64,000 nt of DNA from Lutraria lutraria (Eukaryota; Mollusca; Bivalvia; Venerida; Mactridae), in contig OZ026835.1 of NCBI GenBank assembly GCA_964023205.1, positions 1,939,053 to 2,003,052 on the forward strand, given 5' to 3'. Below, piece after piece: positions 39,901-48,560 of this stretch (within the stretch, counting starts at the first letter, position 1; each line of letters opens with the position of its first letter). The notes beneath the pieces are model-generated. The model worked only from the letters and a program-made list of their open reading frames with translations, did no database searches and was not told where the DNA came from. Both the position numbers and the translations under genes were made by a program.

Positions 39901-41644
39901 AGTGAAGGCTTCAGCCACGATTGAGATCAATGGTTTCTGTCCCGTCACTTATTTAGACGGTAAATGCAGGTATGTAGTAGCTATTGTCATTTTCTTCAGG
40001 GCCTGTGTAAGGTTTAAAAAAGTTCATGGCTTCCACTAAACCAAGAGGCCCTCTTTTAATGTCCCTCCTGCGGAGCGTTCGTTTTGGTCTTAATCAATTT
40101 CCTGTCACTGGTATCTCCATTTTATATTCAATCATGTATTAAACTAAATAGCATATTTGAAAAAAGTTAACAGACCTTCCTCAACGAAAAGGCCATTTTC
40201 TTAATATCAAGTTTTTATTGTATGTTATCTATGTTTTTGTAATCTCAGATATGAAGCTATCAAACCTGGACGACCAGAATTTATTGCGGAATATACAGAG
40301 AAATACTGGTATTGTGAGTCTGAGGAAAAACTGCTGAAATTTATGAAGTATGTATAATGCTCTTTTTGTCACTTTTTATTTAAAAATATAAATTTTGTTA
40401 ATGTCATATTTAGTGTCAAGCTTTCAGTTTTTCACATGACTACTTATTTTTACTTGTCATTCATTAAAGCAATCAACAATGTCATATTGTGTTTTGTTAT
40501 GCCGCTAACAAAATGAACAGCTAATACTATAACTCTATCCCGTATCTATTTGTCACTTAATACATTATCATGTAAACAAAAGTTGAGATGCAATGACAAG
40601 TTATCACTAAATGAGACAGATCCTTTGTATCATAGATAGTGTTTTTTAAAATGAGTAATATTCTAGCTTTCAATTGGTGTCACTCCCATGGCACATATTT
40701 TAATGCAGACCTAAGTACTATGTTTATCTACATCCACCATGCAGTTGTTAAACTAGTTCCTGTTTCATGTTGTGCAGTGTAAGTCTTTGTAAGTTCAGTT
40801 TTCAAGAGTACTTTCAGTCCTTTGATTTTTCATTAAGTTTATTCATTTAATATTTGATTGATTCCAGACTGCCTGAGCAATATGCTAGCTTACAGCTTCC
40901 CCACAAACTTCCACCAACAAAAGATAATTTATCTATGACATCATTACCAATGCTGGGCTACATGGAACAGAGTGTATCCACTGCACTCATTAAAGCTATG
41001 ACAGCTTGTGGCAATGATAAACCCAAATATCCTTTCCTCAGTGCTAGTAGATCAGCATTGTTCTATATTGCCTACCATCTTAAAGGTAAGTTACTGCAAT
41101 TTTATCACATCAGCTGATTATTTTTTTAATTTCACGACTGGTTTAGTCATGAAGCCATATACAGCATGCTGTAAATTATACCTGATCAGTAAGAGGTTTT
41201 TGTCTCTTGATAATGTGTAGATTGTTATTGTTGAGTTTAAGTTCAATAAATAAGCTAAATGTATTCTTTGCTTTTTCAAAGTTCACTATAGCCTAGTTTT
41301 ACTGTATTTTATTCAAGCTTAGCTTAAACTGTTGTTTCCTGTGTCAACAAAAATTTTACTCCTTGAAATGTTAAAATATGTTTTAAATCCAGTAAACATA
41401 TTTATCTAACTGTTTTTGGTGATTTCTTTCAGCTTTCAATCCCAAAAGTTCTGATTATGTTCGGAAAAAGTACAAGCGAAAGTTGGAAAGATTCCAGGAG
41501 ACATGTGACCTAATTAAATACCTTGGTAACAACATGACCGTCAGATACAAGGAGCCCGGAGAGAGGCCACAAGATTTTGACTTCAAACTACAAACATTCT
41601 TTGCTCTCCGTGGAATTGAACCAACTCCTACATGGATTTCATAA
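6818..41644 (+). CDS. AK9: Adenylate kinase 9 orthologue, 41 exons, 2025 residues (gene-level entry)
   Basis: Adenylate kinase 9 family proteins are long, multi-module nucleoside mono/diphosphate kinases that move phosphate between nucleotides. I chained 41 exons with GT-AG borders; phases match at every junction and the sum, 6078 nt, is divisible by three and ends in TAA at 41642. P-loops lie at residues 79-87, 438-446, 1088-1095 and 1532-1540. Each is followed by an LD/LE-x-F/Y-P motif (156-160, 709-713, 1229-1233, 1611-1615). Five CPV modules begin near residues 379, 1026, 1466, 1756 and 1840. Acidic coiled-coil inserts fill much of the rest. The length is close to human AK9 (about 1900). 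ATG 6818 has A at -3 and G at +4; an in-frame ATG at 6674 would add 48 residues. Exon detail follows in the six block entries. The weakest exon is number 19 (24194-24250). Confidence 0.9.
7731..7738. promoter_or_regulatory. TGACGTCA palindrome in AK9 intron 1
   Basis: A perfect CRE core about 0.9 kb downstream of exon 1. With the sites at 4960 and 6029 it makes three such palindromes in 2.8 kb around the AK9 5' end. It may be an intronic enhancer site or chance/repeat-borne. Confidence 0.3.
10098..10283. mobile_element. TIR-bearing MITE, copy 1 (AK9 intron)
   Basis: One of about nine non-coding elements of 150-200 bases whose ends resemble ACAGTCAAACCTGTG and its reverse complement. Inside, GGTCACC and AAAGGCCAC phrases on the left face GGTGGCCTTT phrases on the right, so the whole element is a loose palindrome. 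There is no coding capacity. Confidence 0.75.
11181..11249 (+). repeat. Glu-codon run forming AK9 exon 7
   Basis: The exon is almost entirely GAA/GAG codons, a low-complexity purine tract, flanked by good AAG|GAG and GAA|GTAAAA borders. It inserts an acidic stretch into the lid region of the first kinase module. Confidence 0.75.
11350..11550 (-). mobile_element. tRNA-derived SINE, minus strand
   Basis: Read on the minus strand, the right end gives a tRNA-like A box (TGGTCCAGTGGTTAGTGCG) followed by a weaker B box (AATGTTTGATTCCC). The left part (CACTTAACCAG, then ATTCTAACAGTACTAACTTACC) is shared with copies near 48300, 51600 and 55490. It lies in an AK9 intron. Confidence 0.7.
11645..11816. 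repeat. Inverted-repeat element, second MITE-like type
   Basis: A segment opening AGTAAAACTT and closing AAGGTTTCACT, with internal CTCATC and CCACCT phrases. A stretch with the same closing phrase is at about 23300-23352. I see no coding sequence; the boundaries are approximate. Confidence 0.4.
13263..21631 (+). CDS. AK9: AK9 exons 10-17: CPV module 1 and second kinase module with acidic insert
   Basis: Exons: 13263-13504, 13855-14035, 14565-14727, 15811-15855, 16254-16391, 18985-19146, 20801-21026, 21401-21631 (residues 318-779, with split codons at some joins). NCPVAL (from 378) begins a small module ending FLKNPRPYLLPP. A full P-loop, GPPYAGKTT (438-446), follows at once. The GGWILDNFP motif is some 260 residues later. 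In between, exons 12-15 give a Lys/Glu-rich helix and an acidic Pro/Ala/Gly-rich stretch. Exons 13, 14 and 15 are each phase 1 to phase 1, so any can be skipped without breaking the frame. The kinase core is thus opened by a large insert between the phosphate loop and the LDxFP strand. Confidence 0.86.
14063..14290. mobile_element. SINE, family shared with 59725-59932
   Basis: The left part (CATTCAACAGCTATGGTCATT, then GAGGGGAGATAAGA, then CATTTATA) is matched at 59730-59815 in the copine gene, and both copies later carry GGATGGGGACA. Here the end has a tRNA-like phrase on the minus strand. It lies in an AK9 intron; open frames inside it are not genes. Confidence 0.6.
20055..20260 (-). mobile_element. 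Probable tRNA-derived SINE in AK9 intron
   Basis: On the minus strand the right end begins GGGGCCGCAGTTGGTGCAGT, an A-box-like start, and continues toward a B-box-like phrase. It resembles the head of the copy at 59041. The left part (CCATAAGCTAATTGGACAAC and TTCCTCAC) has the look of a SINE body. Boundaries are approximate. Confidence 0.45.
21043..21241. mobile_element. TIR-bearing MITE, copy 2 (AK9 intron)
   Basis: Starts ACAGTCAAACCTGTGTTAG and ends CACGGGTTTGACAG; internal AAAGGCCACCT and GGGTGGCCTTTG match the family. It lies 17 bases after AK9 exon 16. Confidence 0.8.
22869..28820 (+). CDS. AK9: AK9 exons 18-24: acidic coiled-coil linker
   Basis: Exons: 22869-22981, 24194-24250, 24911-25030, 26770-26820, 27266-27309, 27980-28157, 28702-28820 (residues 780-1007). 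Exon 17 already ends in a charged helix (KEEEERRIKLEQERK), which exon 18 extends. Exons 19-21 are short, acidic, and phase 1 to phase 1, so they look like optional cassettes. Exon 23 encodes a helical segment resembling the closing part of a kinase module (PDGPEMEEYKEKRKEFDRDF). Exon 24 returns to acidic sequence. Exon 19 is the least certain: its acceptor has a poor pyrimidine tract and its donor is GTTGGG, but phase and composition fit. No catalytic motif is seen here. Confidence 0.75.
23686..23769. repeat. Near-perfect 33-bp-arm hairpin in AK9 intron
   Basis: The left arm 23686-23718 (starting ATATCGAGGGTTCA) and right arm 23737-23769 (ending TGAACCCTCGATAT) are reverse complements over 33 bases with two mismatches, around an 18-base loop. 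The arm size suits a foldback MITE or a structured RNA. Confidence 0.85.
25388..25566. mobile_element. Second inverted-repeat element type, copy A (AK9 intron)
   Basis: Begins ACAGTACAACCTCTGTATAG, ends GAGAGGTTTTACTGTA, and holds GGTTGTTGCTCTACAGAGG twice. The same phrases occur at 38796-38992. The ends ACAGTA/TACTGT are inverted. It is non-coding. Confidence 0.7.
26830..26950. repeat. Degenerate (ATTC)n microsatellite
   Basis: Repeated CATTCATTCACTCATT with interruptions, in the AK9 intron after exon 21. A shorter patch of the same repeat is at 27095-27135. A SINE-like segment lies between them. Confidence 0.8.
26955..27085 (+). mobile_element. SINE 3' part, family shared with 37730-37835
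   Basis: The run AGATGAACTGCC, CCTCATATGACTCTGACT, GTTGAAAAGGGCGTTAAACTC recurs nearly unchanged at 37769-37821. No tRNA-like head is clear in either copy, so both may be truncated. Confidence 0.6.
27759..27939. mobile_element. TIR-bearing MITE, copy 3 (AK9 intron)
   Basis: Starts ACAGTCAAACCTGTGAACAA and ends CACAGGTTTGACTGT; about 180 bases. This is one of the cleanest copies. It lies 40 bases before AK9 exon 23 and is flanked by TA on the left side. Confidence 0.85.
29317..35245 (+). CDS. AK9: AK9 exons 25-31: CPV module 2 and third kinase module
   Basis: Exons: 29317-29529, 30897-31090, 31586-31697, 31893-32020, 32523-32742, 34712-34894, 35129-35245 (residues 1008-1396). HYCPVALKE (Cys1026) starts the clearest YHS-like module: after a Gly/Pro-rich turn comes VYYFSTTEAREKFLASPEDF. 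The P-loop GPRGAGKTL (1088-1096) is intact. An acidic insert (exons 26-28) precedes TGFILEGFPRTPEE (from 1225), which keeps the arginine usual after the FP of adenylate kinases. Exon 29 ends in a Lys/Arg-rich helix, exon 30 runs into a long uninterrupted Glu stretch, and exon 31 is also acidic. A repeat element of about 860 bases sits just upstream of exon 26. Confidence 0.88.
30001..30864. mobile_element. Large mollusc-type repeat with internal tandem units
   Basis: Begins TTTTAGCTCACCTGATTCAT and ends in CAGGTGAGTGATAAAGGGCC then GGCCCTCTTGTTT, so GCTCACCTG and CAGGTGAG face each other. Inside are GTCCGTCGTCCGTC and four copies of a unit of about 155-160 bases, marked by AGAGTTATGGGCCCTTGA near 30200, 30350, 30510 and 30673. 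No coding sequence. It ends about 30 bases before AK9 exon 26. Confidence 0.75.
31119..31283. mobile_element. TIR-bearing MITE, copy 4 (AK9 intron)
   Basis: Starts ACAGTCAAACCTGTGAACAA, ends in a worn TTTGGACTGTA. Internal GGTGGCCTTTATT is present. It lies 28 bases after AK9 exon 26. Confidence 0.8.
33959..34335. mobile_element. Repeat element with TTATGCCCC/GGGGCATA ends
   Basis: Left end TTTTATGCCCCCGCGA followed by AAGGGCATAAAG and CCGGTCCGTCCTTATGTCCG; right end TTTGGGGCATATA. The inverted ATGCCCC/GGGGCAT ends and the GTCCGTC phrase resemble other mollusc repeats in this window. Non-coding, in the long intron between AK9 exons 29 and 30. Confidence 0.55.
35516..38649 (+). CDS. AK9: AK9 exons 32-36: CPV module 3 and fourth kinase module
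   Basis: Exons: 35516-35734, 36061-36274, 36956-37157, 37897-38043, 38432-38649 (residues 1397-1729). RWCPVK ends exon 32; exon 33 continues with a YHS-like VYFLSSIQAREEFVNDPVKF and then the P-loop GPPKSGKTT (1532-1540). This is the most compact kinase module. LANRFAEEYGLLRLSIGEAM follows the P-loop, GYVLDGYPQTTRQ holds the LDGYP motif (1611-1615), and YAQHINDVRKWY with INDVRKWYQTEH and KLIDGE matches the C-terminal helix and strand pattern of adenylate kinases. There is no acidic insert. On sequence alone it is the best candidate for an active catalytic centre. Confidence 0.9.
36321..36520 (+). mobile_element. tRNA-derived SINE (AK9 intron), relative of 44155 copy
   Basis: GGTCTCTGACTAGTGATGAC and a B-box-like GTTCAAATCCCACCC at about 36370 form a tRNA-like head. 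The body has GTAAGCTGTC and GTACCCAGGTGTATGATGGG; the tail is AAAGCTGTAATG then AAATCATCCTGGG. The same plan recurs at 44155-44350, where the tail becomes a satellite. Confidence 0.7.
36696..36878. mobile_element. TIR-bearing MITE, copy 5 (AK9 intron)
   Basis: Starts ACAGTCAAAGTTGTAAACAA and ends GCACAAGTTTGACTGTA, with AAGGCCACCC and GGTGGCCTTTATT inside. TA flanks the right end. It lies about 80 bases before AK9 exon 34. Confidence 0.85.
37470..37568. repeat. 19-bp tandem repeat, five copies
   Basis: Unit ATCAATGTTTCAGTGTATT repeated five times without change, in the intron between AK9 exons 34 and 35. It creates a repetitive open frame that is not a gene. Confidence 0.95.
37730..37835 (+). 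mobile_element. SINE 3' part, second copy
   Basis: Shares CCTCATATGACTCTGACT and the TTGAAAAGGG-TTAAACTC phrase with 26955-27085. It ends 60 bases before AK9 exon 35. Confidence 0.6.
38796..38992. mobile_element. Second inverted-repeat element type, copy B (AK9 intron)
   Basis: GGTTGTTGCTCTAGAGAGG occurs twice, with a third GGTTGTTGCTCAAGAGAG; the end is GAAGAGGTTTTACTGTA. Same plan as 25388-25566. Confidence 0.7.
39143..41644 (+). CDS. AK9: AK9 exons 37-41: CPV modules 4 and 5 and C-terminus
   Basis: Exons: 39143-39301, 39768-39969, 40249-40347, 40868-41085, 41433-41644 (residues 1730-2025; stop TAA 41642-41644). Module 4 starts QYCPVSLAL (Cys1756) and closes with YYKCAGTTELNQFLEEPEKY. Module 5 starts FCPVTYLDGK (Cys1840) and closes with YWYCESEEKLLKFMKLPEQY. 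No kinase module follows them; the last exons are helical and basic (VRKKYKRKLERFQETCDLI). These two CPV copies in tandem, without a P-loop, show that the small module can stand alone. Candidate AATAAA signals follow at 41732 and 42709. Confidence 0.88.
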
Positions 41645-43319
41645 ACAATTTCTGAATATCATTCTCAAGCATTTATGTGACATGCATGTTAACATTTGAC
41701 ATGTTTAACGTGATAAAAATTGAATACAACACAATAAAATTCTTTGGAAAATGCTCGATGAATTTTTACTTCTTATGAATACTATGAAGAAGTAAATGTT
41801 GATGTATATACTGCCTGGATATGATAAAACTATCATTGTTAATACCATATAATTTTCACCGGTACTTACTTTGCAGTGATAACAGCTGAAAATCTGCCTT
41901 AACAAGTTAATTTACTTTGAAAGATAAGGGTGAAATATGTTACTAAAACTTAAAATTGTTGGTACATGTAATTCACTGGTCAATGAAAGAATGCTGATTC
42001 TACCTTTAAGTATAGAATATTCCTGTTTTTCTACATACGAGAAGTCTCTAAGTTATACGGTGAATAGCTAAGACATGCATAGAGATATCTGAGTTACAGC
42101 CCCTGAATAAAAATATGGAATATTTATCTTGAAATCACTTGTAATATTGATAGTTTACTTTCTTGCGTGTCATTTTATTTACAATGGTTCTTTTTTCATG
42201 CATTAATGAATGGATGTTTTAACTTGTCTGTGATAAATTGTTGCAGTATTGTACAAAATATAATTACATGTATGTTTATGTGCTGGTATGATTTTTGTGT
42301 TTCATGAGACTTAAAGCCTGATGTTTTCAGTTATGTTTAGATTCAAATTATATCAATAATTGATAAGATTATTTTGACATTTTTTTTCACATTTTGAGGT
42401 CATAATTTTTTAGAAAAAAAACACCCCGCATTATTCAATTAAATTTGATGTCAGGCTTGTATTGTGACCTTTTTTATTGAGATGACCTCTTTCTGCAGTA
42501 ACTTTCAGTATCAAATGTGTACATTTTTGTATTTTAGCATTTTTCAAGATGTTAAAATGGTTTCACATATTATGTATAAATCCGTCCTACAGATCTTTGT
42601 ACATGTATACCACAAATTCTTCTACATTATATATTATTGTTTGTATGTTTTTGTTGTTCATCTTTATGTATGATGATAGTTTAATTTATAATATTTCATG
42701 AAACACTGAATAAACTATTTGATAAATATCTTGTTTCCTTGTTAGGTTGAAGTCCTCCTCCAAAAATGTCCGTATTATATGATTGTCTTATGTTTGAATA
42801 GAACTTATTTATGTTAAATTCAATCACTACCACTGTCTGCGTTTATTCTTCCTGTACAATTACCTACGAATGTGACATGTGACCTTGGCAATATCTTCTC
42901 CAATGATGGGGCACAGCTTCGTCCAAATCTAAAGTACTCCCATGTGAATGATATAGATCACAGGGGCTCTGATGGATCAAAATAGATACACTATGTTTCA
43001 AGATATGAACACAGAATGTTATGTATCAAAAAGATAAAAAAAAAATGTCAAATTTCTACATTATATTGTTCTTGTATTGAAAGTTATATGACACATATAT
43101 GTTGAGTATCCTGATTCAGGATCACAATTATAATAATAACAAGGAAATTCATAGAATTGATATCCCCTTCCAAACATTTTTATCAGTTGGTTAAAGCAGA
43201 CAAAGCATGAAGGAAGCATAAATAATTGGTAGTTTATAGTATGTATGCCTGTATAAGCTATAAATTCACTGCAAGCCACATTACAGCAAAATACCGTTCA
43301 AATTATTGTTTGTAACATC
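41645..43319. other. AK9 3' UTR and following spacer
   Basis: AATAAA at 41732 and again at 42709 are both plausible ends for the AK9 transcript; the second is followed by a T-rich stretch. No other gene is seen. Short hydrophobic open frames (for example 42464-42673) have AT-driven composition and match nothing I know. Confidence 0.55.
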
Positions 43320-44085
43320 AAAAGTGACAACTGTGAGCCCAAAAATGGAGCGTCTTCTGCCAAAATGCATGATACAAGTATAGTTCATAATTAGCCTTTT
43401 CCTCTCATCACACAATACTAGCATTCAAAGTTACAGGGACGTTCCCTTTGGTACTTTTAAAGTAATTATAAGTAACAGTAAAAGTGACAAATTTTCTTAT
43501 TTCCAAAAGGGGAATAATTCAGTCAAAATGAAAGATATAGTTATGATTCTTGCTTACTGCACTTCCTCTCATCACACTCTACCATGATTTCAGGCTGTTC
43601 CCTTTTGTTCTTTGAAAATAATTGTAAGTAACAGTAAAAGTGACATTTTTTCTTATTCAAAAAGGGGGATAATTCTGTCAAAATGCATGATAAGAGTTAT
43701 GGTTCTAGTTTATGTAATTGTGACATGCAGACCACCGTCCCATACACAATAATATATTACATAATAATATATATCATTGCAGTATACGCCAGAGTTATGG
43801 TTCTTGAACTAATATATCGATATCATGTGGTTCCCTTTGGTACTTCGAGCTATTGTAAGTTACAGAGAAAGTGCCAATTTTTCTTAGTTAAAAATGGGGA
43901 TATTTTAGTCAAAATGCATGGAAGTGTTATGGTTTTGATAAGTACTTTTTTGTCCGTCACGCTCTACCTATAAAAACCTTCAAAAGTTTTAAAGTTATTG
44001 CAAGCTTCAAAAAAGTTTGACGGAAGGACGGACATTCAGATGGACAATGCTAAACATATATCCCGCCACCTTTGGTGGGGGTAGC
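43320..44085. mobile_element. Repeat element with four internal tandem units
   Basis: The phrase GTCAAAATGCATGATA-AG-TATGGTTCT, in variant form, recurs near 43363, 43523, 43678 and 43909. Each is followed by CTCATCACAC and CCCTTTGGTACTTT phrases. The right end holds GACGGAAGGACGGACATTCA and then CCACCTTTGGTGGGGG, an inverted repeat. Non-coding. Confidence 0.7.
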
Positions 44086-44154
44086 AATGTACCAATGCAA
44101 CTGTCTGCCATATACCACTAAAAGAACGTTGATAAATGTAAATTATTGGTGGGG

Positions 44155-44350
44155 ACCTTGATCTATGGTCTAGTAGTTACATTGTCTGACTAGTAATCAC
44201 TAGCCCCTGAGAGCTGAGTTCAAATTCCACCCGGAACCAAGTTTCACATGCGAGGAAGCTGTCCACCTAACATACAGAAACTGTTTGATTCAGATAATTA
44301 TTCACCTGTATCTTCCTCCACTGTTAAAGCTGGACAGACATCAGATCATC
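44155..44350 (+). mobile_element. tRNA-derived SINE that runs into a satellite
   Basis: The head GGTCTAGTAGTTACATTGTC is a good A box, and GTTCAAATTCCACCC a fair B box. The body (GAAGCTGTCCACC, CACCTGTATCTTCCTCC) leads to a tail, TTAAAGCTGGACAGACATCA, whose last bases are the first unit of the satellite that follows. Confidence 0.8.
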
Positions 44351-46162
44351 CTGACATCAGATCACCCTGACATTTTATCCTGACATCAAATCACCCTGAC
44401 ACAGACATCAGATCACACTGACATCAAATCATCCTGACACTGACATCAGATCATCCTGACATCAGATCACACTGACATCAGATCATCCTGACATCAGATC
44501 GCCCTGACACTGACATCAGATCATCCTGACATCAGATCATCCTGACACTGACATCAGATCATCCTGACATCAGATCACCCTGACACTGACATCAGATCAC
44601 CCTGACACTGACATCAGATCATCCTGACACTGACATCAGATCATCCTGACATCAGATCACCCTGACATCAGATCGCCCTGACACTGACATCAGATCATCC
44701 TGACACTGACATCAGATCATCCTGACATCAGATCACACTGACATCAGATCACCCTGACACTGACATCAGATCATCCTGACACTGACATCAGATCATCCTG
44801 ACACTGACATCAGATCACACTGACATCAGATCACCCTGACATCAGATCACCCTGACACTGACATCAGATCACCCTGACACTGACACCTGATCATCCTGAC
44901 ACTGACATCAAATCATCCTGACATCAGATCACTCTGACACTGACATCATATCACCCTGACACTGACATAAGATAATCCTGACACTGACATCAGATCACCC
45001 TGACATCAGATCACCCTGACACTGACATCATATCACCCTGACACTGACATAAGATCATCCTGACACTGACATCAGATCACATTGATATCAGATCACACTG
45101 ACATCATATCACCCTGACACTGACATCAGATCACCCTGACACTGACATCAGATCACATTGATATCAGATCACACTGACATCAGATCACACTGACATCAGA
45201 TCATCCTGACATCACATCATCCTGACATCAGATCATCCTGACATCAGATCACACTGACTGTTGGTTAGACGTTTAACTCCAATTTATTTCACAAGATAAT
45301 TATTCCATTATGATATATATATCATTACATCCTGACACTGACATCATATCACCCTGACACTGACATAAGATCATCCTGACACTGACATCAGATCACATTG
45401 ATATCAGATCACACTGACATCATATCACCCTAACACTGACATCAGATCACCCTGACACTGACATCAGATCACATTGATATCAGATCACACTGACATCAGA
45501 TCACACTGACATCAGATCATCCTGACATCACATCATCCTGACATCAGATCATCCTGACATCAGATCACACTGACACTGACATCAGATCACCCTGACACTG
45601 ACATCAGATCATCCTGACACTGACATCAGATCACCCTGACATCAGATCACCCTGACACTGACATCATATCACCCTGACACTGACATAAGATCATCCTGAC
45701 ACAGACATCAGATCACCCTGACATCAGATCACCCTGACACTGACATCAGATCACCCTGACACTGACATCAGATCATCCTGACACTGACATCAGATCATCC
45801 TGACACTAACATCAGATCACCCTGACATCAGATCACCCTGACACTGACATCATATCACCCTGACACTGACATAAGATCATCCTGACACTGACATCAGATC
45901 ACCCTGACATCAGATCACCCTGACACTGACATCATATCACCCTGACACTGACATCAGATCATCCTGACACTGACATCAGATCACATTGATAGCAGATCAC
46001 ACTGACATCATATCACCCTGACACTGACATCAGATCACCCTGACACTGACATCAGATCACATAGATATAAGATCACACTGACATCAAATCCCACTGACAT
46101 CAGATCATCCTGACATCACATCATCCTGACATCAGATCATACTGACATCAGATCACACTGAC
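44338..46162. repeat. 1.8-kb satellite of 16- and 22-bp units
   Basis: A 16-base unit CATCAGATCATCCTGA alternates with a 22-base form that adds CACTGA. Common variants are CACCC, CACAC and TATCAC. A 70-base non-satellite spacer (45257-45327, starting TGTTGGTTAGACG) splits the array and recurs at its right border (46161-46231), 904 bases away. The satellite block left of the first spacer (from 45015) is repeated almost base for base after it (from 45331). Confidence 0.95.
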
Positions 46163-46231
46163 TGTTGGTTAGACGTTTAACTCCAATTTATTTCACAAGA
46201 TAATTATTCCATTATGATATATATATCATTA

Positions 46232-47455
46232 ACTGTATATAAAATGTTAAAAAATATCCGAGTCAAATAAATTAATAATGAAAAATAATTAACATTTCAC
46301 AGTATATATAGTTAATTCTACACCTTTTTCGAAATTGGACACTTCCATACTCAAAATGTCTAAGACTAATTCGCTTTGACATTGAATTTTTATTATAAAA
46401 AAAATAAAATGTCTAGAATTACGTTTTCACGAAAATTTATCCTCCAATTTTTTAAATCTTTATAAAATATCTTAATAAACCTCTAACAAAGAATTGCTTT
46501 ACTACAGTATTGCGTTAATAGTTCATGTTATTCATTAATGGAGGGGGTTCAGTGCAAAAAGATCTAATCTCCGTCTTCGTCAATATAAAGATAGGCCTTT
46601 TAGTTTTCAACCCGTAAATCCATTATATCTAAGAGGGGTGTCTAGAAGTGTGCACATTTGAACTAAAACTTCATATAAATCAAATTTAAGTAATACAGTA
46701 AGTATACTACTTTTGTAATAATTTTGTCACAAACGACAATTGAATATACATACACACTCACAGAATAAGTTGCAATGATAATGTTTTATATCGATGATAC
46801 AGTATTTCTTTTCGATGATACATGTACTGTATTTCTTTTAGTATGTATCTGTTCCAATAGCTACTCAAAAAGGGTCATGTAAAAAAGGTTTTGCCTAATT
46901 ATTGTAATTGTTAAATAGTTACTCTAAACACTGCAATTTATTTCTGATACATTTTTTAAAAAAACATGTAAGAGTCATTGCCCTTGTGAAAGTACCAGTT
47001 TTTGAAGACACCCCGAGGTAATGTATATTTTTACTTTATCAGATTACATTGATACGTTGCTTTTGCACCAATTTACCATGAGTTTCAATTGAAATTAATC
47101 TTCCTTTTCCTTTAATCTTCGAAGAATTGGCTACATCCATATTTATAGGGACAATAACTCAAATGGTGTCATCGTTTTGTGAAAACATAAAAACAATTAC
47201 AGCACTGAGATCGTGGGCTGGTATGAAAAATGCAGTTACAAAGTATTCTCGGATCAGCATTTCTCAGGTAGGCTTTTTAAGTGCCCCTCAACTCAAATAC
47301 CGAACGAAGTATACTGTGTTTAGAAGATCACAGGAAAAAGGAGTGAGACGTGTGACTGTGATTTACATCGCGTACGGTAAATAACCAGGAAATACTATTC
47401 GAAAAGAGTAGAAATATAAATGTCCGGTTCTCCTGTATCTCCCCCCCCCCCTCCC

Positions 47456-47533
<78 letters not shown>

Positions 47534-48299
47534 GTGCGGGTCTAAAATGACCATAACTGTCGAATTGGCCATTAAACAACAGATAAATAGAATAATTCGT
47601 ATGTTGTTTTATCCGAGGAATTAGCTTTGTTTGAAATTTAATCAGCGTTGATTTAGTGTTGAATAAAATACGCGTACCTTGACGAATAACACAAAACAGA
47701 TTATCATTTGTTTGTAACATTCTGAATAAATGTACCTAGTCATCGTGTCGTATTCAATCTTTATCATGATTCAACACGACTTATCTCCTGCTGTGAAATT
47801 GTCAGATTCAAAAATCAATCATTGTGGAAAGGTTTATCAAACAAAAATCAATTACGGACGGATTTTTATCCAAGTCTACGAAGGTATATCTATAGGTAAT
47901 AATTTTATTATACTTACTGGTTTCCGTTCCTTAATGCAGTGCATCAAAGACTTTAAATTGCTGATCCGCACACGTAAATACGGTGTAATCACGCATTAAT
48001 TATTAATATTTGATAAATATCACGAATTCTTAACATTCTATTGTTGTATTGACATTAAATCTGTGAATATAAATGTCTGAAGGCATAATAACTGGTTACA
48101 TGCATAATAAATTTTGAAATCTTTTGTTCCTCGTGTCTTTGCCGTTAATACACTCGTATAATGGACAGATGAACATTATCTAATTGTTTCATATTTACAA
48201 TTAATCGCAGTTTATGATGCCAGATGCTGTGGACAGTGAATCATAATTTATTCATTTGGGTTTAAAGCCGTATATAAAAAAATTTTCGGATATATACGG
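46232..48299. other. Intergenic spacer with CT microsatellite
   Basis: AT-rich; no supported gene. It holds the CT microsatellite and SINE tail around 47440-47592. Open frames at 47127-47384 and 47730-47999 match no known family, and the first shares a phrase with the SINE at 52215-52520. Confidence 0.5.
47440..47592 (+). repeat. (CT)n microsatellite inside a SINE tail
   Basis: A run of C, then about 80 bases of pure CT (to 47532), then TCTAAAATGACCATAACTGTCG and ATTAAACAACAGATAAATAG. The last phrases match the SINE tail at 52480-52518, so the CT run grew inside the element. Confidence 0.9.
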
Positions 48300-48560
48300 T
48301 GGTCGGCTCACTTAACCAGTTTCACCAGGGATGCCATGGCATATATTATGTTATATATAGAAACCCTGTATAGCATCCCTGGTTTCATGAACTATTTTAA
48401 CCAGTATATACTCACGCACCCTTCATTATGGCACGGCATCTTCTCCACGTGTGAAGTCAGTCGACTTTTTTGGTAAATGTTCCTGGAAGTCTGTCGTGAC
48501 CGGGTATCGAACCCAGATCGCTGTGTTACTAATCCAATGCACTAACCGTTGGCACAGAAC
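48300..48560 (-). mobile_element. tRNA-derived SINE, minus strand
   Basis: Minus-strand reading gives GGTTAGTGCATTGG (A box) and GGGTTCGATACCC (strong B box, about 48507-48520). The left part (GGCTCACTTAACCAG) matches other copies. Facing ACCAGGGATGC and GCATCCCTGGT form a small hairpin inside (48325-48385). Confidence 0.75.

Noticed and set aside
47127..47384. 85-codon open frame
   Set aside because: It lacks a proper ATG at its start and shares a phrase with the SINE at 52215-52520.
47328..47720. A 130-codon minus-strand open frame with a long Arg-Glu repeat
   Set aside because: It is the CT microsatellite read on the other strand; nothing outside the repeat looks coding.
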